From: Chloracidobacterium thermophilum B
GTDB taxonomy: Bacteria > Acidobacteriota > Blastocatellia > Chloracidobacteriales > Chloracidobacteriaceae
Reading direction: 5' to 3'
DNA: 64,000 nt
Assembly (NCBI RefSeq): GCF_000226295.1
Contig: NC_016024.1
Location: 1,781,501 to 1,845,500, forward strand
Shown: one piece after another, positions 36,551 to 45,598 of the stretch
How positions within the stretch are numbered: the stretch's first letter is position 1
Layout: each line of letters begins with the position of its first letter
The notes under the pieces: generated by a model
Told to the model about the DNA's origin: nothing
What the model saw: the letters and a program-made list of their open reading frames with translations, nothing else
Database searches by the model: none
Translations under genes and position numbers: made by a program

Positions 36551-36587
36551 AAAAAGGCGGTCACGCCCGCATCAGAGCGTGACCGCC
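36551..36587 (-). terminator. Rho-independent terminator of the subtilase gene
   Basis: An 11-bp perfect stem (GGCGGTCACGC with GCGTGACCGCC) around a 10-base loop, followed on the minus strand by a T tract. It begins about 40 bp after the subtilase stop. The same hairpin, stop-codon surroundings and intervening sequence recur after nuclease 1 at 45.57 kb. Confidence 0.85.
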
Positions 36588-37263
36588 GGAAATCAGGTCA
36601 GGCTACCCCGACCAGGTTTGAAGCCTAGCGCCGCCGCCCGGGAGCCATCACAACCGGCGTCCGGGCAGGCGTCGTCGCTGTGGCATCCTCGCCAGACGCG
36701 GCCTTCGGCGTCACAGGCTCATCGCGGACAACCCGCGCCGTCAGCTTGCCGTCGGCGTCAGGTACCACGTCAATGACCATCGTCCGAATCACCTGCCGCT
36801 GCGTCTCAACGCTTTCCGTCGTTGAGACGGGGCCGACAATCGCCAGCACATTCACCAGCAGGCGAATCGGACCGGTCGAAGGCACCCGCACCCGGAAGAA
36901 GACACTCGTGGACTGCCCTGCCGCCAGCGGGCTAATCGGCACACCAGTGCCAACCGGCGGCTGCCCGTTGAGCGTGGTCTGGATGGAGCCAGCCTGCCCG
37001 CCAGTGTAGGCACACGGCCCGAAGTAGTCATCCGCCGACGCCAACCGGTGTGGATTGGGCGACGCCAAAATGACCGCGTTCGGATTGGTGAAGTCCGGGA
37101 AGCCCAGCCCTGTCACCTGAATGGCGATGTTGGAGAGAGGTGCTGCACCAATGTTGGTCAGCAGCCCAACCAGCGTCGCCTGCAACGGATAGCCGGGGCA
37201 GCCAAACAGCGCCGTGGTTGCCGACGGGTAAATCAGCATCTGCACCTGCGAGTTGACATTCGT
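36551..37263 (-). repeat. Direct repeat A copy 1: 3' end of subtilase gene plus terminator
   Basis: About 713 bp shared with 45563-46275 at a constant offset of 9012, with roughly ten differences by eye. It covers the codons of the C-terminal domain, the stop, the 40-bp linker and the terminator. A stretch from about 36686 to 37066 shows no difference. Homology ends sharply at 37263. Confidence 0.9.
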
Positions 37264-40200
37264 CAGGCAGGCTGTGGTGAAGCAGTTGAGCGTGCCGGTC
37301 TGGATAGTAATGGACCAGCCACCGTTGATGTTGCCAGTATCACCACCGGCGAAGTCCTGCACGAACAGTTCCCACGTGCCGTTCACGCTTGCCCCGGACA
37401 ACCCGTTGAAGATGTTCAGGTTGCTGTTGTAGGGCGGCGGTGGCAACGGCGCCGCGAAGGTCCGTGTCGCACTGTTGTTGTTCGGGCCATAGGTCCCACT
37501 GGGCGGGAAGCCGCTCGTTGGCAATGGCGGGAATGCTTGGTCAAACGTGTAGGTGCGGTTCGTCACACCACCAGACCCGCCAATGGCATTATTGAACAGC
37601 ACACAAATCTGACCGCCCGGACCCCGCAGGGCTACACCCACGTCGTTGGGCCAGGTGTGGTTGAAGTCGTTGATCGTCACCGTCACCTTCGTAATCGGCG
37701 CTGTGATGCCACTCACGTTGATGGTGGACGGATAGGGTGCTGCTGGTCCTGACGTTCCCGAGGCTGGAATCGTGATCGGCGCCGGGTTGGAGAAGGTAAA
37801 CGTGCCGCCCGGCGTCAACGGGCAACCCGTCGCCACTGTGTAGCTCGCTGTACTCGGACTCGGTCCGCCTGGCCCGAACGCCACCGACACGTTGATGGTG
37901 ACGGTCGTCCCCGGCACAAAGGTCGGCAGGAGCTTGAAGGTCACGTTGCCGGTCGCGCTGCCGCCCGGCGCCAGCGGGCCAAGGTTGGCCGTGCTGCCGC
38001 TGACAATCGTCACCCCTGTCGTCGGTGAAGTGATGGTGGCAATGGCTGTCGTCGCCGTCGAGCCGCCCACGTTCGTCACGGTGATGGCCGATTGCAGGGT
38101 CTCGCAGGGTTCAAAGAAACCATCGCCGTCGCTGTTGAGCGTCCCCGGCAACTCGGTTGTGGTCTGACCCGTGAAGGTGACATTCGGAGCCGTCACGATA
38201 CCGCAGCACTGGAAGCCGTCCTGCACGGTGAGCGTGTCAATTCGCCATCCGGGGGCACTAATAACCGTGTCACTCCCCATACGGAAGCGCAGAACAACGG
38301 TCCGTGGGCCGCTTCCCGGGAGGTTCACGGTTGTCGTAATGTAGCCACCGGAACTACCTATCCAGGCCTGCCGGTTGCCAATTGGATTGCTGCAACAGTT
38401 TGAAACCGTGCCGTTGTAGCCGCCGGTGACAAAGCTTCCGCCAGCCGCCAGAATGTCCTGGAACGGCCCACCGTTGATGCTGATTTCCAGCACCCCGCCG
38501 TCATAGTTGGGAGCTTCAAAGGAGAAGTTGTTACGGAAAGTCAACCGCGCCTGATTCGTCGTCAGGTTGATGGGTGGTGTATCCAGCCGCTTGTCGCTGA
38601 CCACAGCCGGGTTGTCCACGAAAGCGCAGTTGGGGGCTGTGTCGGGTGTGACAGTCGATGTCACCCACAGAGGCGCCGGCCCCGAAGCATTCGTTGCCGT
38701 CCAGCCCGCCGGAAGCGCTGGCGGCGTGACCGTATCGAAGTTCTGCGTCAGAACGTTGTTCGGCGTCCCAATCTGGAACGAGAACGTCGCCGTTCCCAGA
38801 CTGCCGCTGCCGTCGCTCAGGTTGAGTGTCATCGTCAGCGTCGTTCCGCACAGCCCGTTGACCGTGAAGGTGAAGGGCCGCGTCGCGCTGGCCCCAACCG
38901 GCAGCGTACCGTAGTTCTGCGGGTTCGTGCCGCCAATCGTGCCTACCCCACCACTGGGCGCCAGCGTGGCAATGAGGTTGCCATTGGTCGGGGCTGTACC
39001 GTCATTGCGCAGTGTGATGTTGTAGGTCACGGTCTCGTTCTGATCGGGTACACCATTGTTGGGTGCACAGCTTTCCGCCGTCAGGGTGGCGCTCACCCCG
39101 GTGATGACCGGAATTGTTGTCGCTGGCTGCCCGTTGTGCACCACCAGCGCAAAGTCCTGGTTGTTCCCGGAAACGGTCGGGTCCGCCTGGGCAATGATGT
39201 TTGCCGCCCGTACGCGAACAAGGAACGGCGTACCATCCGGGAAAGGTGGCAGGAAGACACTCTCGACGTTGTTGCGGAAATCAGCCGTCCCGCCCGTCAC
39301 CGAGTTGGCGCCGCTGAAGACGTTCCCACGGTACAGGTTACCACCAATCGTGACTTCCAGATCGAGGTCGTTGAGATAGGCATTGCCTGTCGTCGGGCCC
39401 GGTGCGTCCGTCCATGCCAGCGTCACCCGGAATGGGGCCGTTCCGTTGACCACCTTCCCAGTAAACACCCGCTCCTGTCCCGTCGCGGTAAACCGGTCCG
39501 CCGGTACCTGGTCGCGGATGATCCGCTGCACGCCGTTGAACGCCGTGCCAAGGTTCATCATCCCCATCCCCTGGGAGTTCGACCACAGCGTATCGTTGGC
39601 GCCCACACCGGTCATATACCGCGCGCTGTTCATCAGGTAGGCCTTCACCATCGCCGGGCTGGGCGGGGCGCTGCCGGAAGGCGTCCGGTGTGCGCCAATG
39701 TAGGGCGGGTTGTTGATGAACTGCTGATAGACGAGCGCCGCCCCACCAGCCACGGCCGGGCAGGAATGGCTCGTCCCGGATGAGGTGGTGTACCACCGCT
39801 GCGCAGGTGAAAAGGGGAAAAAGTTGTTCGGACTGCCGGCCGTACCGCCACCTGGCAGCGCACAAACGCCATCAGCCCGGAAGTTCGGGTCAGCCGCCCC
39901 AAGGTTATCTGGCGGCGACACCGGGTCTGAACCGATGGCAACATAGGTCATCCCGGTGACGTGCGTCCCCGGTGCGACAATATCCGGCTTGCGCCGCCCG
40001 TCCTGGCACGGCCCGCGGCTTGAGAAACCAATCATGTCATTGGCGCTGTCGGCACCGGTATCCGGGATGCCACAGCCATCGTTCCCGGCGGCGTTGTTCC
40101 CACCGTTGGCCGTCGCGTGGGAATGCACGTTTTCGGCGGCGCCGACGGTGATGACGTTCTTCGCCGTACCCGGCGCGCCGACGGTCTGTGCGCCGGGACC

Positions 40201-41820
40201 GGAGTTGCCAGCTGCGAAGACCATCAGGAGCTGCTGGTTACCGGCCGTGCCCGTATCCGCATCGCGCGTCCGCGCGTCGTAGGTCTGTGAATTCAGGTTG
40301 TAGCCACCAGCCGTATTAGCGCCCCAGCTATTGCTGGTGATTCGGGCACCGTTGTTGTAGCCCGCCGCCAGCATGTTGTTGAAGTCGGGAAACCTGAAGT
40401 TTGGGTCGAAAATGACCGAGTTGGCCATCCGCACAAAGGGCGCCACGCCCAGCCCGTAGCGGAAGCCCTGCGGATCGCGGTGGACGCGCGTGCCACCCGG
40501 GTCAAAGCTGTCCGGCACAAACCCGCCCACGATGCTCATGTTGAGCTGCCCGTGACCGCTACGCCCTTCTCCCTGGTCAGGGCCTAGGCCTGGGACTTGC
40601 GTACTCCACACCCCTTTGTAGATGAACCGCGACGTGCTACCCAGGTCCCCGCCTTGCCACAGGCAGAAGTGCCGTGCCGGCACTGGACCGGCGTTGCTGT
40701 TGACCGGCACCGTGCCGGGGTCACCAGGGGGCAGATTCCGGTCGGCACCGTCGTCAACCACGTCCACGACAAACCCCGACGCATTGAACTGCGCCTGCAT
40801 AAAGCCCCAGCTTGCCAGTAACGCGAGATAGTTGCCCTGATTTGGATTGTTGCCCGTGATGTTCCCGGCCACAATCATATTCTGCCGCTCGTCGAGCTTT
40901 TTGACTTCGACGTTCGGATGAATCGAGACCACATCGGGCCGGTTGGCCACATCCGCCAGGTAATCCGGCGACATCTTGATGAACAGGTTGACGTACGGCC
41001 CCCACGCCTGACTCCCGGCGATCTGCCGCGCCCCGATCTCCCGCAGCAACTCAAACGTTCCGCGATTCCCCTGCTGGTCGGCGAAAAGCTGCACCTGATA
41101 TTCGCCGTTGGTGTCAATGTACTGCTTGCTGCCCGGAATCGCCGACGGGTGCACCTTGAACAACCCGTAAAACGGGCTGTCCCACTGCACCACTTGCGTT
41201 CGCTGCATCATGGCATTGAGTGCCGCAAAGCTCTTGGCGTTCCCGTACACCAGATAAGCGTTGCTGGGAACGGCCGTGACAATCTGCACCCCGGTCGCTT
41301 CCAGCATCCGTACCCAGGCCGGCTGGATGGGCCCGGCAAACTGCACCAGCCGCATCCCGACACCATCCACCAGTTCCTGCTGCCCGCGCAGTGACTGCGC
41401 TGCCGGCGAGGTCGTGTTGATTTCTACCGCGTTGAGATAGACATAGTTGAAGTCGTTGCGCTGGGTGACGCCCGGCGCATCGGCCAGTTGTGCCGCTTCC
41501 CGTTCGGAGACTTCCACAACCCGGAAGCCCTCGTACTCACTGATGACTTTGGCACTGCGCATGGCTTCCGGCATTGGCGCGTCTGACTCAATGCGCAGCT
41601 TGACCCGGTCGCCGGCTACCGAAAGCTCCCGGACATTGGACAGGTTGAACTTTCCGGCGGTCAATTGCGCCCGCCCGGCCGCGCGCGTCAGCGGCATGCG
41701 GAATGTGACCACAATGCCAGTCACCAAGACTGTAGCCGCCACAACCAGCGGCAGAAGGCGTCGCCAACCTGAGCGCCGACGTGGGCGTTCGGCTGGCGGA
41801 GAAGATGTGATGTCATTCAT
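36625..41820 (-). CDS. Giant exported subtilisin-family (S8) protease with P-domain
   Basis: A 1731-residue secreted protease. An N-terminal signal or anchor lies at about 20-40 (LLPLVVAATVLVTGIVVTF), then a long propeptide. The S8 domain has Asp in FVVDVVDDGAD (about 355), His in GRSGHGQLNMSIVGG (about 422), the oxyanion Asn in FAAGNSGPGAQT and Ser in TTSSGTSHSCPAVAGG (about 685). Beta-sandwich domains follow, then a proprotein-convertase P-domain (about 1355-1510, with TINDFNHTWPNDVGVALRGP) and the shared C-terminal domain (about 1522-1731) ending APGRRR. It is monocistronic, with tandem terminators. The C-terminal domain is nearly identical to that of nuclease 1. Confidence 0.93.
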   Translation of the reverse strand: MNDITSSPPAERPRRRSGWRRLLPLVVAATVLVTGIVVTFRMPLTRAAGRAQLTAGKFNLSNVRELSVAGDRVKLRIESDAPMPEAMRSAKVISEYEGFRVVEVSEREAAQLADAPGVTQRNDFNYVYLNAVEINTTSPAAQSLRGQQELVDGVGMRLVQFAGPIQPAWVRMLEATGVQIVTAVPSNAYLVYGNAKSFAALNAMMQRTQVVQWDSPFYGLFKVHPSAIPGSKQYIDTNGEYQVQLFADQQGNRGTFELLREIGARQIAGSQAWGPYVNLFIKMSPDYLADVANRPDVVSIHPNVEVKKLDERQNMIVAGNITGNNPNQGNYLALLASWGFMQAQFNASGFVVDVVDDGADRNLPPGDPGTVPVNSNAGPVPARHFCLWQGGDLGSTSRFIYKGVWSTQVPGLGPDQGEGRSGHGQLNMSIVGGFVPDSFDPGGTRVHRDPQGFRYGLGVAPFVRMANSVIFDPNFRFPDFNNMLAAGYNNGARITSNSWGANTAGGYNLNSQTYDARTRDADTGTAGNQQLLMVFAAGNSGPGAQTVGAPGTAKNVITVGAAENVHSHATANGGNNAAGNDGCGIPDTGADSANDMIGFSSRGPCQDGRRKPDIVAPGTHVTGMTYVAIGSDPVSPPDNLGAADPNFRADGVCALPGGGTAGSPNNFFPFSPAQRWYTTSSGTSHSCPAVAGGAALVYQQFINNPPYIGAHRTPSGSAPPSPAMVKAYLMNSARYMTGVGANDTLWSNSQGMGMMNLGTAFNGVQRIIRDQVPADRFTATGQERVFTGKVVNGTAPFRVTLAWTDAPGPTTGNAYLNDLDLEVTIGGNLYRGNVFSGANSVTGGTADFRNNVESVFLPPFPDGTPFLVRVRAANIIAQADPTVSGNNQDFALVVHNGQPATTIPVITGVSATLTAESCAPNNGVPDQNETVTYNITLRNDGTAPTNGNLIATLAPSGGVGTIGGTNPQNYGTLPVGASATRPFTFTVNGLCGTTLTMTLNLSDGSGSLGTATFSFQIGTPNNVLTQNFDTVTPPALPAGWTATNASGPAPLWVTSTVTPDTAPNCAFVDNPAVVSDKRLDTPPINLTTNQARLTFRNNFSFEAPNYDGGVLEISINGGPFQDILAAGGSFVTGGYNGTVSNCCSNPIGNRQAWIGSSGGYITTTVNLPGSGPRTVVLRFRMGSDTVISAPGWRIDTLTVQDGFQCCGIVTAPNVTFTGQTTTELPGTLNSDGDGFFEPCETLQSAITVTNVGGSTATTAIATITSPTTGVTIVSGSTANLGPLAPGGSATGNVTFKLLPTFVPGTTVTINVSVAFGPGGPSPSTASYTVATGCPLTPGGTFTFSNPAPITIPASGTSGPAAPYPSTINVSGITAPITKVTVTINDFNHTWPNDVGVALRGPGGQICVLFNNAIGGSGGVTNRTYTFDQAFPPLPTSGFPPSGTYGPNNNSATRTFAAPLPPPPYNSNLNIFNGLSGASVNGTWELFVQDFAGGDTGNINGGWSITIQTGTLNCFTTACLTNVNSQVQMLIYPSATTALFGCPGYPLQATLVGLLTNIGAAPLSNIAIQVTGLGFPDFTNPNAVILASPNPHRLASADDYFGPCAYTGGQAGSIQTTLNGQPPVGTGVPISPLAAGQSTSVFFRVRVPSTGPIRLLVNVLAIVGPVSTTESVETQRQVIRTMVIDVVPDADGKLTARVVRDEPVTPKAASGEDATATTPARTPVVMAPGRRR

Positions 41821-42170
41821 CTGTGTTTTCCCTCATGAGGCATTGTAAGCTCACGCCGCTGGCGGCGTGAGGGAGTGGATACAAACGGCTCTGGCACACT
41901 CCACAAGGGGCGGCCGCCCGATACACTGAGCATGGCAGAGACCGCACACAAAAAGCCGGCCTTCCAAAATGACCCGCGAGGCTGGATAAATTGCCGCGAC
42001 AAGCCGTTTTCAAATGTGTGTGGCCTTGTTTACGCTTTGCGTGTGCCGCTTGTCAATGCCAAAACCGGCCGGACAGCTCGACCTGGCACGCGATATGCGA
42101 AGCACGAACACGACTGCGACGCCGGAAGACAAGCGGGTAAAAACACAGTAGGGGGGCAGCATCATCCAGC
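41821..42170. other. Divergent region between subtilase and fmt
   Basis: These 350 bases hold the 5' leader of the subtilase with two palindromes (41831-41871) and, presumably, promoters for both directions. No convincing pair of boxes was found by eye. Reading frames crossing it have no family resemblance. No RNA gene was recognised. Confidence 0.5.
41831..41871 (-). promoter_or_regulatory. Subtilase leader hairpins, one covering the ribosome-binding site
   Basis: CCTCATGAGG (41831-41840) is a perfect palindrome that includes the GAGG of the likely ribosome-binding site, 10-20 bases before the subtilase ATG. Next to it CTCACGCCGC (41850-41859) and GCGGCGTGAG (41862-41871) pair exactly with a two-base centre. 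In mRNA these could hide the start site or stabilise the 5' end. No T tract follows the stronger hairpin, so attenuation is less likely. Confidence 0.5.
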
Positions 42171-43145
42171 ATGCGCATTGTCTTTATGGGCACGCCTGAT
42201 CTGGCCGTCCCAACCCTGCGGCGGCTGCACCAGGACGGGCATGACCTTGTGGCCGTGGTTACACAGCCCGACCGCCCGGCCGGGCGCGGCCACCGCCTGC
42301 AACCTCCGCCTGTCAAAGTGGCGGCCCAGGAACTGGGCCTGCCGGTCTGGCAGCCAACCAAAATCAAAACGCCGGACTTCCACGCCAACCTCGCGGCGCT
42401 CGACGCCGACGTGGGCGTGGTTGTGGCTTATGGGCGGATTCTGCCGCCGCACCTGCTGGAAACCCCACGGCAGGGTTTTCTGAACGTCCACTTCTCGCTG
42501 CTTCCGAAGTATCGCGGCGCAGCCCCGGTCAACTGGGCCATTGCCCACGACGAAGCCCTGACCGGCGTCACTGTGATGTATATGGACGCCGGGCTGGACA
42601 CCGGCGACATTGCCCTTCAGACCGAGTGCTGGATTGGGCGCGAAGAAACGGCCCCGGAACTGGGCGCGCGCCTGGCGCACCTTGGCGCAGAACTGCTCAG
42701 TGACGCACTGCGACAACTGGCAGAAGGCCAGCTTCCCCGGCGTCCCCAGGACGCGACGCAGGCAACCTACGCCCCGCTGCTCAAACGTGAAGACGGCTGG
42801 ATTGACTGGTCCCTTCCGGCCACAGCCATTGCCGCGCGCATCCGGGCGTTCCAGCCTTTTCCCGGCAGTCACACGTACCTTGCCGGCCGCCGTGTCACCT
42901 TCTGGCGCGGGCAGTCTGTGCCACTGCCGGCCGGGGAAGCCGCCTCACCCGGTACGCTGCTGGCCGTCACGGATAACGCGCTGCTCATTACCTGTGGGCA
43001 GGGCACGGGCCTGTCCGCACAGGAACTTCAGCTTGAAGGCCGGGCGCGGGTTTCGGCGCGGGACTTCGCCAATGGGTTGCGATTGCAACCGGGGGCATGT
43101 TTCATGTCGCCGATGCCGGCCTCGCTGCGCACCGACTCTGAGTAA
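42171..43145 (+). CDS. fmt: Methionyl-tRNA formyltransferase
   Basis: Adds a formyl group to initiator Met-tRNA. The 324 residues contain MRIVFMGTPDLAVPTLRRLH, the catalytic NVHFSLLPKYRGAAPVNWAI (Asn105, His107) and Asp143 in GLDTGDIALQ, and a C-terminal OB-like domain. It begins a plus-strand run with the DUF309 and DUF486 genes. Deformylase (def), which reverses the modification, is encoded at 24.2 kb rather than next door as often found. Confidence 0.97.
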   Translation: MRIVFMGTPDLAVPTLRRLHQDGHDLVAVVTQPDRPAGRGHRLQPPPVKVAAQELGLPVWQPTKIKTPDFHANLAALDADVGVVVAYGRILPPHLLETPRQGFLNVHFSLLPKYRGAAPVNWAIAHDEALTGVTVMYMDAGLDTGDIALQTECWIGREETAPELGARLAHLGAELLSDALRQLAEGQLPRRPQDATQATYAPLLKREDGWIDWSLPATAIAARIRAFQPFPGSHTYLAGRRVTFWRGQSVPLPAGEAASPGTLLAVTDNALLITCGQGTGLSAQELQLEGRARVSARDFANGLRLQPGACFMSPMPASLRTDSE

Positions 43146-43165
43146 CGCGCCAACCACCCCAAGCA

Positions 43166-43951
43166 ATGTCTTCACCGCTAAGTTGGGATGCCTTTTGCAC
43201 GCAGTTGCGCCCGACGTTCATCCCCCCTTTTGGCTGCCCGGAGTCGCTGGCCTTTGCCCTGCCCACGCTGGAGCATCTCCACTGGCTCGACCGCCAGGCC
43301 ATCAAGCTCGCCGCGCGCCTCGACCGCCCAACCCGCCTCGTCCTTGACGACGACCCGCCGGCGCATCTGCGGGCGCGTTTGGAAGCCCAGTGCCTGACGC
43401 GCGCTGATGCGGCTCCCTACTTGGGGCAAGTCGTTCCCTATGCGCCCGGCTTCATTCTGCACTGGGTGCGGTGCGTCCTGCCTACAGCCCGGCTCGCGGC
43501 GCTGTGGCGGGATTACCAGACAAGCCTCGACCGGGCACACCGGATTCCCACCGGCAGCAGCTACGCCGAGCGTTTCCCTCACCTGCGGCTGGGGCTGATG
43601 CTGGGCGCGGACCTGTTCAACTGCGGCGAGTTTTATGCCGCCCACGAAGACTGGGAATCCCTCTGGATGCGCCTGCCGGAAGGCGGCGAAAAGCTGGTCA
43701 TTCAGGGGCTCATCCAGCTCTGCGGCGTCCACATTCACCGCCTCAAAGGACGGGCCGAGCCAATGCAGGTGCTGTTTGATAAAGCGCGCCTCAACCTGGC
43801 CGAAGGCGGACAGGACACCCCCTGGCTGGACGTTGCGCAGCTTTTGCGCGAAACGGAAACCATCCTTCAGACCCCGCTCGCAGCTCCCATCCGCGCGCCG
43901 GAAATCCCGCTCGTCAACGAACACGCCGATGTCCCGTGCAAGCATCGGTAA
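43166..43951 (+). CDS. DUF309 family protein
   Basis: A 261-residue protein. The last 130 residues have the DUF309 pattern: ADLFNCGEFYAAHEDWESLW, then GGEKLVIQGLIQLCGVHIHR and PMQVLFDKARLNLAEGG. The N-terminal half (to about 125) is not recognised. The domain is an all-helical fold of unknown function. It follows fmt by 20 bp and precedes the DUF486 gene by 9 bp, so the three are probably one transcript. Confidence 0.8.
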   Translation: MSSPLSWDAFCTQLRPTFIPPFGCPESLAFALPTLEHLHWLDRQAIKLAARLDRPTRLVLDDDPPAHLRARLEAQCLTRADAAPYLGQVVPYAPGFILHWVRCVLPTARLAALWRDYQTSLDRAHRIPTGSSYAERFPHLRLGLMLGADLFNCGEFYAAHEDWESLWMRLPEGGEKLVIQGLIQLCGVHIHRLKGRAEPMQVLFDKARLNLAEGGQDTPWLDVAQLLRETETILQTPLAAPIRAPEIPLVNEHADVPCKHR

Positions 43952-43960
43952 ATCTGGTCT

Positions 43961-44311
43961 ATGCGGACGGTCATCCTGCTCATTCTCAGCAATCTGTTCA
44001 TGACGGTGGCCTGGTACGGACACCTGCGCCACCGGGGTGTGACCCTGTGGAAGGTCATTCTCATCAGTTGGGGTATCGCGTTTTTTGAATACTGCCTGCA
44101 GGTGCCGGCCAACCGCTGGGGCTATGGGCAGTTCACGGCGTTCCAGCTCAAGATTCTGCAGGAAATCATCACGCTTCTGGTCTTTGTCGCCTTCGCCATC
44201 ACCTACCTGCACGAGCCGCTGCGGTGGAACTATGCCGTGGCATTTCTCTTCATCCTCGCGGCCGTGTACTTTGCCTTTCTCCCGGCGTCATCCACACCGG
44301 CGCAGCCCTGA
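43961..44311 (+). CDS. DUF486 family small membrane protein
   Basis: A 116-residue protein with four predicted helices, beginning MRTVILLILSNLFMTVAWYG. The stretch GIAFFEYCLQVPANRWGYGQ and QLKILQEIITLLVFVAFAI are typical of DUF486, relatives of small drug/metabolite carriers. Substrate unknown. It overlaps nothing and is 20 bp upstream of the TPR-like gene. Confidence 0.85.
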   Translation: MRTVILLILSNLFMTVAWYGHLRHRGVTLWKVILISWGIAFFEYCLQVPANRWGYGQFTAFQLKILQEIITLLVFVAFAITYLHEPLRWNYAVAFLFILAAVYFAFLPASSTPAQP

Positions 44312-44331
44312 CAGCACAGCCTGAAAAAGCG

Positions 44332-45495
44332 ATGAAAGCAAAGCACGCAAGGCTGGTTGGCGGTTGGCTTCGGGGCTTCCTGCTGGTAAGCCTCGTGCTG
44401 GGCCACATGGCGCTGGTGTACTCTGCGCCAGTGTTTCAGACCATTCCACGCGAAAGCGTCCGCTGGCATTACGAGCGGGCGCTGGTGCTCGACGCCCAGG
44501 GGCACACCGGACGGGCCATCGCGGCACTCTACCGCGCGCTCGATTCCGCCGAAGAACAGCGCCATGCGCTTGAAGTCACCATCAAGGCAAAACTGACGGA
44601 AACCGACCGTGTGGCGTTGGAACAACTGGAGCGTACGGCCCGCGACCGCCGCCTGGCCGGTTCATCCCGGCAGCAGCAGACGCAGGTGGAGCTGGCCCGG
44701 GCCTTTGACCAACTGGCCGCCCGCCATCTTTCAGCCGACGATCTGGGCCTCTGGCAGACGCTTGCCTTACAGGTCACAGAGTGCCGCTATTTTCTGGCCT
44801 CGCTCTACTGGCGTAGCGAGCGCACGGCTGATGCCATCATGACACTGGTTCAGGTGATGGACGTGCCGGGGATGCCGGAGCACATCCTGGCGCGCCTGTT
44901 GCTTGCGCGGGCCTACGGACAGCTCGGCGCGTGGGAGTATGCCCAGCCCCATCTGGAACGGCTGGCGGCGCTGACCGATTTCCAGGACGCGGCGGCCCGG
45001 CGTGCGCTGGAACGCCTCCGCAAAGCCAAAGCCCAGCCAAAGAGCAGCGATCTGTCGTCGGCCCGTGCCGACCTGCACACCGTGGTCACGGCCATTGAGC
45101 AGGCTTTCGTGGCCAGCCCGGCCGCCTACCGCGCGTTGACCCTGGGCCGTCACCTGCACGACCCGCTGGCCTATCTGGAGCTGGCGCATCTGTGCGAGGA
45201 GGAAGACACCCCGGAGGAACTGCGCGCCACCCTGCAGGAAGGGATTCGCGTGCGGGGCAACTTCTTCCCGGTTGCCTGGCTGGCACTTGGAGCGGAAGAA
45301 GAAGAGCGAGCGGCGGAACTCGAAGCGGCCGGCAAGGCGGCCGAGGCCCGGCAAGCCTGCCAGCGTGCCGCCGAGGCCTTTGCCACGGCGTTCGAGCAGC
45401 TTCAGCAGCTTGATTTTCAGCCGTTCCGCGATTTTGACCCGGAACGACTCACCACCCTGCGCCGGAAACTGGCGCAACATCGGGAACAGCCGTAG
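44332..45495 (+). CDS. Exported TPR-like repeat protein, unknown function
   Basis: A 387-residue protein. Residues about 8-30 (VGGWLRGFLLVSLVLGHMAL) form a signal or anchor. The rest is helical with repeated A-x-x-A-L pairs, such as HYERALVLDAQGHTGRAIAA and LYWRSERTADAIMTLVQVMD, suggesting TPR-like scaffolding, rich in Ala, Leu, Glu and Arg. ATG 44332 follows the upstream stop closely. Alternative starts upstream overlap the DUF486 gene. No enzyme motif was seen. It might be an accessory of an envelope complex. Confidence 0.7.
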   Translation: MKAKHARLVGGWLRGFLLVSLVLGHMALVYSAPVFQTIPRESVRWHYERALVLDAQGHTGRAIAALYRALDSAEEQRHALEVTIKAKLTETDRVALEQLERTARDRRLAGSSRQQQTQVELARAFDQLAARHLSADDLGLWQTLALQVTECRYFLASLYWRSERTADAIMTLVQVMDVPGMPEHILARLLLARAYGQLGAWEYAQPHLERLAALTDFQDAAARRALERLRKAKAQPKSSDLSSARADLHTVVTAIEQAFVASPAAYRALTLGRHLHDPLAYLELAHLCEEEDTPEELRATLQEGIRVRGNFFPVAWLALGAEEEERAAELEAAGKAAEARQACQRAAEAFATAFEQLQQLDFQPFRDFDPERLTTLRRKLAQHREQP

Positions 45496-45562
45496 CTCTT
45501 TCCAGCACAAACAAGTCCTTTCCGCCGGGCACAAAAGGCACGTCAAATCCTGTCCGGCAGAC

Positions 45563-45598
45563 AAAAAAGCGGTCACGCCCGCATCAGAGCGTGACCGC
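45563..45598 (-). terminator. Rho-independent terminator of nuclease 1
   Basis: GCGGTCACGC (45569-45578) and GCGTGACCGC (45589-45598) form a 10-bp stem with the same 10-base loop as the subtilase terminator, followed on the minus strand by six T. It is 39 bp after the nuclease stop and also separates the gene from the convergent TPR-like gene. Confidence 0.85.

Noticed and set aside
36551-36587. A cyclic-di-GMP riboswitch, suggested by GGTCACGC in the hairpin
   Set aside because: It lies after a stop codon with a T tract and lacks the rest of the aptamer; it is a terminator.
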